NCBI GenBank assembly: GCA_963805525.1
Contig: CAWDUT010000004.1
Span: 558,001-622,000 of the forward strand
DNA length: 64,000 bases
DNA from: DASQFQ01 sp963805525
GTDB lineage: Bacteria; Actinomycetota; Thermoleophilia; Solirubrobacterales; Solirubrobacteraceae
Direction: 5' to 3'
Position numbers and translations under genes: made by a program. Shown here piece after piece: positions 1 through 7,467 of this stretch (its first letter is position 1; the number at the start of each line of letters is the position of its first letter). The notes below the pieces were generated by a model. It worked only from the letters and a program-made list of their open reading frames with translations. It did no database searches and was not told the DNA's origin.

Positions 1-339
1 GAAGTGGCTGCTGAACGCCGGGGCGGTGTTCGCGCATCGGGCCGAGAGCGGCGGCGAGGTCAGGTTGACGTCGTTCTGGAGCAGGCAGCTGTACGGCGCG
101 CCGGCCTGGTCGACCTGGCGGGTGTGCGAGCGGTCGGCGTCGCGGAGGCCGTTGACCCGCTCCCAGCCCCCGTAGAGGTTGTCGAAGGAGTGGTTCTCCT
201 CGTAGATGACCACGAAATGGTCGACCTTGGCGAGGCCGCCCCCGTGGCCGTGTCCTCCCCCTGACGCCATCGCCGGTGGCGCGAGCAGCGCCGCTCCCAC
301 CAGTCCGGCTAGCAACGCGCGCCTCATCAACCGTGCCAT
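1..339 (-). CDS. Secreted phosphoesterase/acid phosphatase-like protein, partial (C-terminus outside window)
   Basis: Only the first 113 codons lie in the window; the gene runs out at position 1. The start is ATG at 339, preceded by a GGGGAGGG ribosome site. Residues 1-27 form a signal peptide (MARLMRR, a hydrophobic Ala/Leu core, then ASGGG). A His/Gly stretch follows, then VVIYEENHSFDNLYGGW. This is the N-terminal metal-site signature of the phosphoesterase family (PF04185: phospholipase C/AcpA-type acid phosphatases, where E-N-x-S-F-D binds metal and substrate). An extracytoplasmic phosphate-ester hydrolase is the likely role; the substrate cannot be told. Confidence 0.75.
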   Translation of the reverse strand, partial: MARLMRRALLAGLVGAALLAPPAMASGGGHGHGGGLAKVDHFVVIYEENHSFDNLYGGWERVNGLRDADRSHTRQVDQAGAPYSCLLQNDVNLTSPPLSARCANTAPAFSSHF

Positions 340-411
340 GAGCCCTCCCCAGGGTCGCCTCCCGGGAAGGATGCCACTCGGCTGCCGCTCGAGGTGGTAG
401 GAACCCTGACG

Positions 412-1182
412 ATGCCCGAGGCGTTCGATCCCACCCCTCCCCCCGCCGCGGCACCCGACGCGCCACGGCGTTGGTGGGGCCGCCACGGCGCCGAGCTGCG
501 CTGGCAGGCCGAGCTCGGGCGGCTGATGCTCGACCCGGTGTTCGCGGGCCGGGGCGTGCCGCGCGGCGACGGCGGCCCGGTGATGCTGATCCCGGGCTTC
601 CTGGCCGGTGATACGTCCTTGTCGGTGATGGCCGGGTGGCTGGAGCGGATGGGCCACCGGCCGCACCGCTCGGGGATCGCGTTCAACGTCGGCTGCTCCG
701 ACCGCGCGCTCGACGCGCTGGAGGCCCGCGCCGAGCGGCTCGCCACCGACGCCGGCCGCCCGCTGGCGCTGATCGGCCACTCGCGCGGCGGCCACTTCGC
801 CAAGGCGCTCGGCCACCGCCGGCCCGACCTCGTCTCGCGCGTGATCACGATGGGCTCGGGGCTCGACACCGCGTTCGACATCTCGATCCCGACCCGCGCG
901 GCGATCGCGGCCGTGCGCTGGGTCCACGTCCAGACCACCGACCGGGTGGCGAAGAACGGCTGCTTCACGGACACGTGCCGCTGCCGCTTCACGGGGGACT
1001 TCGCGGGCGAGTTCCCGGCCTCGGTGCCGCTCGTGTCGATCTACTCGCGCGGAGACGGTGTCGTGTGGTGGGAGGCGTGCACCGTGCCCTACGCGCGCAA
1101 CGTCGAGGTGACCGGCAGCCACATCGGGCTCGCCTACAACCGCAAGGCGTACCGCGTGATCGGCAACGCCCTCGTCCCATAG
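412..1182 (+). CDS. Alpha/beta hydrolase (lipase-like)
   Basis: 256 residues. ATG 412 is preferred over the in-frame GTG 394 because AGGA lies 9 bases before it. The oxyanion segment MLIPGFLAGD is followed by the nucleophile elbow GHSRGG (Ser124), an Asp in SRGDGVV and a His in GSHIGL, which gives a complete Ser-Asp-His set in the usual order. The protein lacks a signal peptide and has a Pro-rich N-terminus. It resembles actinobacterial esterase/triacylglycerol-lipase-like hydrolases. It is divergent from the phosphoesterase gene on its left and stands alone. Confidence 0.75.
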   Translation: MPEAFDPTPPPAAAPDAPRRWWGRHGAELRWQAELGRLMLDPVFAGRGVPRGDGGPVMLIPGFLAGDTSLSVMAGWLERMGHRPHRSGIAFNVGCSDRALDALEARAERLATDAGRPLALIGHSRGGHFAKALGHRRPDLVSRVITMGSGLDTAFDISIPTRAAIAAVRWVHVQTTDRVAKNGCFTDTCRCRFTGDFAGEFPASVPLVSIYSRGDGVVWWEACTVPYARNVEVTGSHIGLAYNRKAYRVIGNALVP

Positions 1183-1192
1183 GCTGCATGCT

Positions 1193-1244
1193 CTTGGGCT
1201 TGGCCCACGCTGGTATCATTCGTTACATACCGCTTGGGCCCAAG
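1193..1244 (+). promoter_or_regulatory. Candidate operator: 12-bp perfect palindrome upstream of a small HTH gene
   Basis: CTTGGGCCCAAG (1233-1244) is a perfect palindrome 25 bases before the TTG start of the small gene at 1269. Half-site-like TTGGGC also occurs at 1194-1199. TATCAT at 1214-1219 could be a -10 element, though no good -35 sits 17 bp before it. Autoregulation by the downstream protein is inferred. Confidence 0.3.
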
Positions 1245-1268
1245 GCCCTGGCAGAGAGGACGTATACC

Positions 1269-1511
1269 TTGCCCCAAAGGGCCGATTCCGCCACGCTGAA
1301 CGTTCAGCCGCGGCAACGACGCACCGTCTACATGCGGCTGGCTGAGACGCCTGAGGGCCGCTCCGTCAAGCATCTGCTCGGCGACATGGCCATCTCTGAG
1401 GTCGAGCTGCGAGAGACGCTGCGCAAGCTCGATGCCGCCGGTCTTGCCAAGCGAGTCAAGGGCACCTGGGTGGCCGTCCCGCTCGAGGGGTCCGAGCCAA
1501 CCGCGGAGTAG
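1269..1511 (+). CDS. Small winged-helix-like putative DNA-binding protein
   Basis: 80 residues from TTG 1269, which has AGAGAGGA 8 bases upstream; an internal ATG at 1332 is less likely. Helical segments with the pattern GRSVKHLLGDMAISEVELRETLRKLDAAGLAKR read like a winged helix: a short helix, a turn, a recognition helix ending in a Leu-rich stretch, then the basic wing KRVKGTWVAV. I do not recognise a named family. It stands alone in front of the convergent hydrolase gene. Earlier in-frame codons overlap the hydrolase and are not real. Confidence 0.5.
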   Translation: MPQRADSATLNVQPRQRRTVYMRLAETPEGRSVKHLLGDMAISEVELRETLRKLDAAGLAKRVKGTWVAVPLEGSEPTAE

Positions 1512-1512
1512 C

Positions 1513-2751
1513 TCAGGCCCGCCCGCGGGCGAGGTCGATCAGGCGGCCGAGGATGCGGTCGCCGTCCGCGCGCAGGCCGTTGTGCTCGTACTCGTTGGTG
1601 ACCCAGGCGCGGGTGCCGCGGATCAGCGCGGCGGTCTCCTCGGAGAACGCGCGCTCGACGTAGGGGTCGTCGGCGTACACCGCCGCGGCCACCGGGACCT
1701 CGTTCGCGCGGAGCTGCTCGGCGTCGTAGAGCCGCGGCCACTCGTGGGCGGCGAGCAGCTCGGCCGCCTCGCGCAGCGGCGCGAGCGCTCCGTAGTCGTC
1801 GAACATCCAGGAGAAGACGTGCTCGCCGGTGAAGAGCTCGGGCGTGTCGGCGTACTCGGCCGGCATGACCCGCTCCGCCGCCCAGCGCGTGGCGACGCCG
1901 TCGGCATACGAGGCCTCGTGCAGGATCGCGTAGATCGGGTTGCGCTCGAAGCCGAGCAGGTCCTGCGCGTCGTGGCGGAAGGCCGGTGAGTCGGGCGAGA
2001 GCTCGACCAGCGCGTGCAGCTCCTCGGCGCCGTCGCTCATCCCCAGCTTGTTGCCCGCCTGGCGGAAGCGCCGGGCGGTGAGGCGGTCGCCGGTCGGCAG
2101 CATCAGCGGCTCCGCGTCGAGCCGCTCGACGAGCGCGCGCACCCGCGCGCGGTCGTCCGGGTAGCGCTGGTAATAGCGCCGGTTGCGCTCCAGGATCCGC
2201 TCGTAGGTCGCGCGATAGATGTCGTCGACCTGCCGCCCGACCGGCGCGAGCCCACCGGTGATGAACGCCTCGCGCAGGCCCTCGGGCGCGATCGAGAGGT
2301 ACGTCATGACGCTGAAGCCGCCGAAGCTCTGGCCGAGGACGCTCCAGCGCTCCACGCCCAGCTCGGCGCGGATCGCCTCGGCGTCGCGCACGATCGAGTC
2401 GGCGCGGAAGTGCTCGAGGTAGTCGGCCTGCTCGACGGGCGTGAGGCCGGGCAGCGCGCCGACCGGCGTGGAGCGGCCGGTGCCGCGCTGGTCGAGCATC
2501 AGGACGCGGAACTCCTGCAGCGCCCGCTCGAGCCAGCCCGGCGAGCTCGGGTGCCGGGTCGGCCGTGGCGCCTCGAAGCCGGGGCCGCCCTGGAGGAAGA
2601 CGAGGAACGGGCGGTCGGTGCCGCCCGGATCGGCGACCTCGCGCGCGAAGACGGTGATCGACTCGCCGCCCGGCCGGTCGTGGTCGAGCGGGAGCGAGAA
2701 CTCGTGCTCGGTCAGCACGAGCCCGTGGGTGGTGTGGGTGACGGCCGGCAC
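1513..2751 (-). CDS. Alpha/beta hydrolase, proline iminopeptidase-like (peptidase S33)
   Basis: 412 residues from GTG 2751, six bases after the stop of the upstream cupin gene, so the two are one transcript. The S33 hallmarks are present: oxyanion LQGGPGFEAP, MLDQRGTGRS, and the nucleophile elbow GQSFGGFSV, followed by a long helical cap domain. The catalytic His is probably in the C-terminal NEYEHNGLR. Length and layout match the large actinobacterial prolyl aminopeptidases that cleave N-terminal proline from short peptides in the cytoplasm. Reading further upstream in this frame enters the cupin gene and is spurious. Confidence 0.85.
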   Translation of the reverse strand: MPAVTHTTHGLVLTEHEFSLPLDHDRPGGESITVFAREVADPGGTDRPFLVFLQGGPGFEAPRPTRHPSSPGWLERALQEFRVLMLDQRGTGRSTPVGALPGLTPVEQADYLEHFRADSIVRDAEAIRAELGVERWSVLGQSFGGFSVMTYLSIAPEGLREAFITGGLAPVGRQVDDIYRATYERILERNRRYYQRYPDDRARVRALVERLDAEPLMLPTGDRLTARRFRQAGNKLGMSDGAEELHALVELSPDSPAFRHDAQDLLGFERNPIYAILHEASYADGVATRWAAERVMPAEYADTPELFTGEHVFSWMFDDYGALAPLREAAELLAAHEWPRLYDAEQLRANEVPVAAAVYADDPYVERAFSEETAALIRGTRAWVTNEYEHNGLRADGDRILGRLIDLARGRA

Positions 2752-2756
2752 GACGC

Positions 2757-3146
2757 TCAGACCGCCGGCGGGAGCAGCTCGGCGTGATGCTCCTCGGGCG
2801 GCCACCCGTGGGCGTAGACGACCAGGTCGTCCGCGCCGTGGTTGACGCTCTGCAGCGGCGTGCCCGCGGGCACGTGGACGAGGCTGCCGGCCGGGACGTC
2901 GCGCCGCTCGGGCGGATCTCCCAGGTAGACCGACAGTGTCCCCGCGAGCACGACGAACGTCTCGTCCTGCGTCGGGTGTCGATGCCGCTTGCCGGTGGCG
3001 CCGGGCTCGTAGCGCCAGACGTTGGCCCGCACGTGCTCCATGCCGGCGAGCTCGCTGAGCTCGGTCACGTGACGCGCCGGCTCTCCCTCGGCATGCGGGC
3101 GCGTCGCCCATTCCTGCTCGTCCGGCGTGATGACGCGGTAGCCCAT
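2757..3146 (-). CDS. Cupin-domain protein
   Basis: 129 residues from ATG 3146. The single cupin beta-barrel shows motif 1 as HRHPTQDETFVVLAG (two His and a Glu as metal ligands) and motif 2 as PAGTPLQSVNHG, with the His ligand near its end. Small cupins of this type are metal-dependent dioxygenases, isomerases or sugar-binding proteins; the substrate cannot be read from the sequence. It is the first gene of a two-gene minus-strand unit with the prolyl aminopeptidase-like gene, and its start faces the aldo/keto reductase gene 59 bp away. Confidence 0.8.
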   Translation of the reverse strand: MGYRVITPDEQEWATRPHAEGEPARHVTELSELAGMEHVRANVWRYEPGATGKRHRHPTQDETFVVLAGTLSVYLGDPPERRDVPAGSLVHVPAGTPLQSVNHGADDLVVYAHGWPPEEHHAELLPPAV

Positions 3147-3204
3147 CGCCCGAGGATGGCACGGATGAGGATTGGCCCGGCACCAGGCCGGGGAGGCCAG
3201 TGAG

Positions 3205-4044
3205 ATGACTTCAAGCCTCGAGATCCCGACGATCGACCTCACCGGAGAGGTCTCCATCCCCCAGTTCGGCCTGGGCGTGTTCCAGGTCCCGCCGGAGGAC
3301 ACGTTCGAGAACGTCCTGCAGGCGATCGAGCTGGGCTACCGCCACATCGACACCGCCAAGGCCTACCGCAACGAGGCGGGCGTCGGCCAGGCCGTGCGCG
3401 CCTCGGGCCTGGACCGCTCCGAGTTCTTCATCACCACGAAGTGCTTCAACGACGACCATGGCTACGACTCGGCCACGCGCGCGCTCAAGACGAGTCTCGA
3501 CCAGCTCGAGATGGACTACGTCGACCTGTACCTGATCCACTGGCCGGTGCCCTCCCAGGACCGCTACGTGGAGACCTGGCAGGCGATCATCGAGGGGCAG
3601 GAGGCCGGCCTCGCCCGCGCCATCGGCGTCTCGAACTTCCAGCCCGCCCACCTGCGCCGGATCATCGACGAGACGGGCGTCACGCCCGCGGTCAACCAGA
3701 TCGAGCTGCACCCCTACTTCCAGCAGGCCGGCCTGCGCCGCGAGCACGCCGACCGCGGCATCGTCACCGAGGCCTGGAGCCCGCTGGCGCAGGGCAAGGT
3801 GCTCGGCGACCCGGTCATCGGTGAGATCGCCGAGGCACACGGGAAGACGCCCGCGCAGGCCGTGCTGCGGTGGCACATCGAGCTCGGCAACGTCGTGTTC
3901 CCGAAGTCGGTCACCGTCGAGCGGCTCCAGGAGAACATCGAGATCTTCGACTTCGCGCTCTCGGACGCCGAGATGGAGCAGCTCGAGGCCGTCGACCGCG
4001 GCCAGCGGATCGGGGCCGACCCGGACACGTTCGTCCGGCCGTAG
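3205..4044 (+). CDS. Aldo/keto reductase (2,5-diketo-D-gluconate reductase type)
   Basis: 279 residues from ATG 3205 with GGGGAGG upstream. The full catalytic tetrad is visible: Asp49 and Tyr54 (HIDTAKAYRNE), Lys79 (ITTKCF) and His112 (YLIHWP). GVSNF and PKSVTVERLQEN near the C-terminus are the NADPH-binding segments. This is a cytosolic NADPH-dependent reductase of small aldehydes and ketones, of the AKR5 type common in actinobacteria. It stands alone; divergent from the cupin gene. Confidence 0.9.
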   Translation: MTSSLEIPTIDLTGEVSIPQFGLGVFQVPPEDTFENVLQAIELGYRHIDTAKAYRNEAGVGQAVRASGLDRSEFFITTKCFNDDHGYDSATRALKTSLDQLEMDYVDLYLIHWPVPSQDRYVETWQAIIEGQEAGLARAIGVSNFQPAHLRRIIDETGVTPAVNQIELHPYFQQAGLRREHADRGIVTEAWSPLAQGKVLGDPVIGEIAEAHGKTPAQAVLRWHIELGNVVFPKSVTVERLQENIEIFDFALSDAEMEQLEAVDRGQRIGADPDTFVRP

Positions 4045-4079
4045 GGGGTCATTGGGAGGCTGCTCTCTGGGTTCTCCCT

Positions 4080-4239
4080 AGGGGTCGGCCTTGGTGGCCG
4101 GCGGGTGCTGTCAGGAAATGGGACCCGCCGTCGACTTTTTTCTCCGCGCCGCGGCGCGTCGGCGCGCCGTGCAGGGGCCGAAACAAAGCTCGCCGGCCCG
4201 CAGCGCCCTTTCCTGCCACCCACCGGAGGATCGTTTACG
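4080..4239 (+). repeat. 160-bp dispersed repeat, copy A (inverted relative to copy B at 7266-7425)
   Basis: This copy matches the reverse complement of 7266-7425 over 160 bases with about 10 substitutions and no insertions or deletions. Similarity starts near AGGGxTCGGCC and stops after CGTTTACG; the flanks are unrelated. Reading frames exist on both strands, but the substitutions do not favour any frame, so I treat it as non-coding. It contains GC-rich self-complementary tracts (GCGCCGCGGCGC). The two copies bracket about 3 kb that holds secreted-protein genes and a pseudogene. Confidence 0.8.
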
Positions 4240-4433
4240 GCCAGGCGTCGATGGCGAACACGGAGCGCTGATATTCCCAAGGCGGTGTTGCGTCTGCGAG
4301 TGCTCCAATCACGCGCTAGGAGCACTTGTGTCCCGCCCCGAGTAGCGCCACTTCCAGGAGTCCTTGCACGATGCTTCGCGTTCGAGGTCCCACGCGCCCG
4401 CGCGACGACCCCGGCGATCTACCATTGGCCGCG

Positions 4434-4781
4434 ATGTCGCGGCGTGCCGTCCCAGCGGTAGTCATGGCCATCTTGGTCGCTGGTTGGCCGGCGACGCATG
4501 TATACGCACGGTCGCGCCCGGCGCTGCGCCTCGTCACGCTGTCCCCCGTGAGCGTGCACGGCAGCGGGTTCGGGGCGCGCGAGCGAGTCCGCGTGCGCGT
4601 ATGGACGCATGACGAGCTCACCGCCACCCGGCACGTCCGGGCAACGCGCGGTGGAGGCTTCACCGTCAGTTTCGCCAGGGTCCTGATCGACCGTTGCTCC
4701 GCCTTCAATGTCACCGCGGTCGGCCGCTCCGGTCGCAAGGCGACGCTCGGCCGCGCGCGGTTTCGATGCCCGCCGGCGTAA
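4434..4781 (+). CDS. Small secreted protein of unknown function
   Basis: 115 residues. ATG 4434 is chosen because a signal peptide begins exactly there (MSRRAVPAVVMAILVAGW, then cleavage near HVYA). Longer in-frame upstream sequence would push the signal inside the protein. The mature part is about 90 residues, predicted all-beta, with a GSGF-RERVRV segment reminiscent of IPT/Ig-like surface domains, and two Cys (IDRCSAF and the C-terminal FRCPPA) that could form a disulfide. No family recognised. It lies inside the segment bracketed by the inverted 160-bp repeats. Confidence 0.55.
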   Translation: MSRRAVPAVVMAILVAGWPATHVYARSRPALRLVTLSPVSVHGSGFGARERVRVRVWTHDELTATRHVRATRGGGFTVSFARVLIDRCSAFNVTAVGRSGRKATLGRARFRCPPA

Positions 4782-4880
4782 AGCGCACGGTGGTCACTTT
4801 CTGCACACGGCGACCTTCGGCGTCGTCGCGGGCTGGTGCGAGGCGCCAGGCGGGGTCGCCCGCCCAGCGCCTCGATCACA

Positions 4881-6665
4881 TCACGGCCGGGTAGGCCAGA
4901 CGAACGTGCTCCAGTTGGCGAACTGCGTCCGCGCGTTGTCGCCGATGAACTCCGTGGCCGACCAGACCTCGCCGCTCGGCAGCGCGAAGGACGCGCTGTA
5001 GTCGCCCCATCGGCAGTTCGGGCCGTTGCCCTCCTCCTCGTAGCAGGTGAACCCGTCCTCGGGCCTGGACCCGTTGCGCGTGATCTGCACGCCGGTGGTA
5101 AGGCCGCCGCGGTTGATGCCGGTCTGCGCGGCGGACGGGTAGTACCGGTCGCCCATCAGCGTGTACGCCACGACTCCCTTGCCGGCGTCGTTGACGCCGA
5201 TCGACGGGAAGCTCACGAACGATGTCTTGTCGCGCCCGGCGACGTAGCCCTGCGCCTTGAGGCTGGCCTGCACGCCGCTCGCCGAGACGCGGGGCTCGGC
5301 CGAGAACCAGGCGATGCCGTCGCGCGGCCCCGGATCGGCGATCGTGTTGACACCGCCCCACAACCTGCCGCCGGCGAAGACGACCTGGTTCATGCGGGCG
5401 TCGTTCGCGTCCACGGGCGGGACGGGCTCGTTGTGCGACTCCCCGAGCGGATGGCCGCCCGGCTTCTGGCGCTGCGGGATCGGGCTGCCGTAGACCTCGC
5501 TGGCGACGGTGCGGTTGAACAGCCGCGGGTTCGGGGTGTTGTTGCGCAGCGTCTGCGTGTGGGTCATCGCCCACACGTGGATGGTGTTCTCGAGCGAGTC
5601 TGGATCGACATGGCAGTCGGGCGGCTCGCAGTCCTGGGCGGACATGAAGTACTCCGTCCCGCCCTGAGCCGTCTCGTAGCGCGCGTTCGGCGACGTCGCC
5701 GGCTGCACCGTGCCGGTGAACTGCGTCCCTGGCTCGAAGTGCACGACGTTCAGATCGTCGCTGCCGGCGGCCAGCGCACGCTTGTCAAGGGCGTAGATCT
5801 GTGCGCCGAAGAAGCCCGGCGAGCTCGTCGGTGGGTCGAGGTCATACTCGGCGGTGGACACGTAGAAGCCGTTAGCGTCAGCCCCGATCAGCGGCTGATC
5901 GCCAATGCACAGATTGCAGCCGGCGTGCGCCGCGTCGATCGCGTAGACGTTGTACGGCCCCAACGGATCGCGGCTCGTGCTCACGGCCAGCAGCGTGTTG
6001 GCGCCGCCCGTGAGGGCACCGGTGGCGGGGTCGACGTCCGCCTCCAGGACCGAATGGAACCAGCGGCCCGTGTCCGGGTCGAAGTAGCACTTCGGATCGC
6101 TGAGGAAGGGGCCGAACTCGCCGCTGTCCGGGTCGAACGCGGGGCCGACGCCGTAGAGCGCGTTGAGCCCGAGCGCCGAAGGCGTGTACTGGTTCGACTG
6201 GGTGTCGAACAGCCCGATCGCCAGGTTGACCTCCTCCCACAGGAAGGTCGTGCCCTGGAACGTCCCGCCGCAAAGACCCTGGTCCGGAGGCTCCACCTCG
6301 AAGCCCTGGGAGAACACCGTGTCCCGGATGTCGAGTCCCTCCCAGCCGCGCTGCACCTCGTTGGAGGCGATCGGGAGCCCCGGGACCCGCGGCGGCTTCA
6401 GCGTCGGTGCCGACTTGCGGAGGGCCTCTTCGTCGCCGTGACGCCGCTCGTCCAGCTCGGCGAACTGCTTGGCGGCGGGCAGATTGCGCAGTGCCGGCCG
6501 GTGCGGCGCGGGCTTGGCGTCGGCGATCGCCTGCCGAACGTTCACCGTGCCGCGCTTCTTGACCACGACCTTCCCGGCTGCCTGTGCCGGGGCGCTTGAG
6601 GCAACCGCGAGCGCGGCAACCGCCACGCTCGCCGCGCATGCGCGGAGCAACAGCGACTGGGACAA
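4881..6665 (-). CDS. Large secreted protein, predicted beta-propeller-like, unknown function
   Basis: 594 residues from TTG 6665, which has GGAGGGGGAG just upstream and a promoter at 6703-6731. The in-frame ATG at 6815 lies upstream of that promoter and would bury the signal peptide. Residues 1-28 are a signal peptide (SQSLLLRACAASVAV then PAQAAG). The mature protein is rich in Asp, Gly and aromatic residues, with paired Cys (CNLC, DCEPPDC) and blade-like segments (WFHSVLEAD, GDQPLIGAD, NCRWGDYSA, GEVWSATEF) as in exo-sialidase-like propellers. The catalytic set of sialidases is not evident. An extracellular binding or enzymatic role is possible. Confidence 0.65.
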   Translation of the reverse strand: MSQSLLLRACAASVAVAALAVASSAPAQAAGKVVVKKRGTVNVRQAIADAKPAPHRPALRNLPAAKQFAELDERRHGDEEALRKSAPTLKPPRVPGLPIASNEVQRGWEGLDIRDTVFSQGFEVEPPDQGLCGGTFQGTTFLWEEVNLAIGLFDTQSNQYTPSALGLNALYGVGPAFDPDSGEFGPFLSDPKCYFDPDTGRWFHSVLEADVDPATGALTGGANTLLAVSTSRDPLGPYNVYAIDAAHAGCNLCIGDQPLIGADANGFYVSTAEYDLDPPTSSPGFFGAQIYALDKRALAAGSDDLNVVHFEPGTQFTGTVQPATSPNARYETAQGGTEYFMSAQDCEPPDCHVDPDSLENTIHVWAMTHTQTLRNNTPNPRLFNRTVASEVYGSPIPQRQKPGGHPLGESHNEPVPPVDANDARMNQVVFAGGRLWGGVNTIADPGPRDGIAWFSAEPRVSASGVQASLKAQGYVAGRDKTSFVSFPSIGVNDAGKGVVAYTLMGDRYYPSAAQTGINRGGLTTGVQITRNGSRPEDGFTCYEEEGNGPNCRWGDYSASFALPSGEVWSATEFIGDNARTQFANWSTFVWPTRP

Positions 6666-6702
6666 AGCTCCCCCTCCCTCGGGTGTGACGACGCTTCGCG
6701 GC

Positions 6703-6731
6703 AACCTATGAGTGGTCGGCGGCAGAGTCAA
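6703..6731 (-). promoter_or_regulatory. Sigma-70-type promoter for the secreted protein gene at 6665
   Basis: On the minus strand TTGACT (6731-6726) and TAGGTT (6708-6703) are separated by 17 bp. Transcription would start near 6696, leaving a 30-base leader with the GGAGGGGGAG site before TTG 6665. Just upstream at 6741-6760 the nonamer CCGGCCGAT is repeated directly with an 11-bp pitch and may be an activator or repressor site. Confidence 0.5.
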
Positions 6732-6840
6732 ATGGGCGGTCCGGCCGATAACCGGCCGATCCGCACGGCCGGGCGTCGGGACCGCACAGGCGCTGGCGTC
6801 CACCGCAGCCGGCAAGCCGTGACCTCCCGCGCGACCCCGC

Positions 6841-7083
6841 TCACGCCTGACCCTGCGACGCGCTGGTCAGAGAGTGCTGCTTCGCGCGGGCGCTCTCGTT
6901 GTCCGGAAGGTCGACGATCACGTAGACGTCATGGTCACCAAACGCGAAGTAGAGGCTCTCGAGCTAGCCACCCACGCTCTCGGCAAGCGCCGCGATCGCG
7001 TCACGCCTGCTGGTCCCGCCGAAACGCTGGACACCCTTCACGCCCTCCAGCGTGTAGGACGCCTCGATCAGATACCTGGGCAT
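6841..7083 (-). pseudogene. GYD-domain protein, broken by a nonsense codon
   Basis: ATG 7083 opens MPRYLIEASYTLEGVKGV, the start of the small GYD-domain family (about 95 residues, usual start MPKYLI-A-YT-EG-KG). Codon 40 is TAG (6966-6964). Reading on in the same frame gives LESLYFAFGDHDVYVIVDLPDNESA, exactly the second half of the family. After that the reading degenerates and stops at 6841, short of the normal C-terminus. The gene is therefore disrupted by one nonsense codon and a changed 3' end. It lies beside copy B of the 160-bp repeat. Confidence 0.75.
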
Positions 7084-7265
7084 GAGCGCTCCTGACGTTG
7101 ACTACCGCGACCCTCTCAGCCGCAACGGGGAAACGCAACGACCGCTGCATCCGCGCGAGCCTTCGTTCGACGACCCGAGCAGCATCCGACCCTCTGCTCT
7201 GCTGGCGCGGCAGTGCTGCTCGCGCGAAACGCAGCAGCGCGCCCCGTCGCGGCCCGACCCTGAGA

Positions 7266-7425
7266 CGTAAACGCTCCTCCGGTGGGTGGCAGGAAAGGGC
7301 GCTTCGGGCCGGCGAGCTTTGTGTCGGCCCCTGCACGGCGCGCCGAAGCGCCGCGGCGCGGAGAAGAAAGTCGACGGCGGGTTCCATTTCCTGACAGGAC
7401 CCGCAGGCCACCAGGGCCGATCCCT
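7266..7425 (-). repeat. 160-bp dispersed repeat, copy B
   Basis: Reverse-complement partner of 4080-4239, about 94% identical without indels. It ends 43 bp before the GTG of the HD/LuxR regulator, so it may contribute to that gene's promoter region. No transposase is nearby. A MITE-like or REP-like origin is possible. Confidence 0.8.
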
Positions 7426-7467
7426 CGGCACTTCCCGCACCCTGACGATCTCGACTAGCATCGCCCG

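Noticed and set aside
1513..3183. A 556-residue minus-strand reading spanning both the hydrolase and the cupin region
   Set aside because: Its first 140 residues are Arg/Ala-rich and antiparallel in character to the real cupin gene in another frame. The real hydrolase starts at GTG 2751.
4091..4345. Small plus-strand reading inside the 160-bp repeat (and its partner on the minus strand at 7001-7411)
   Set aside because: The ten substitutions between the repeat copies do not favour any codon position and the readings diverge at the repeat edges, so a conserved protein is unlikely.
4836..6599. Long plus-strand open frame of 587 codons opposite the secreted protein gene
   Set aside because: Arg/Ala/Val-rich composition without domains. 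The minus-strand frame has a signal peptide, ribosome site, promoter and a globular composition.
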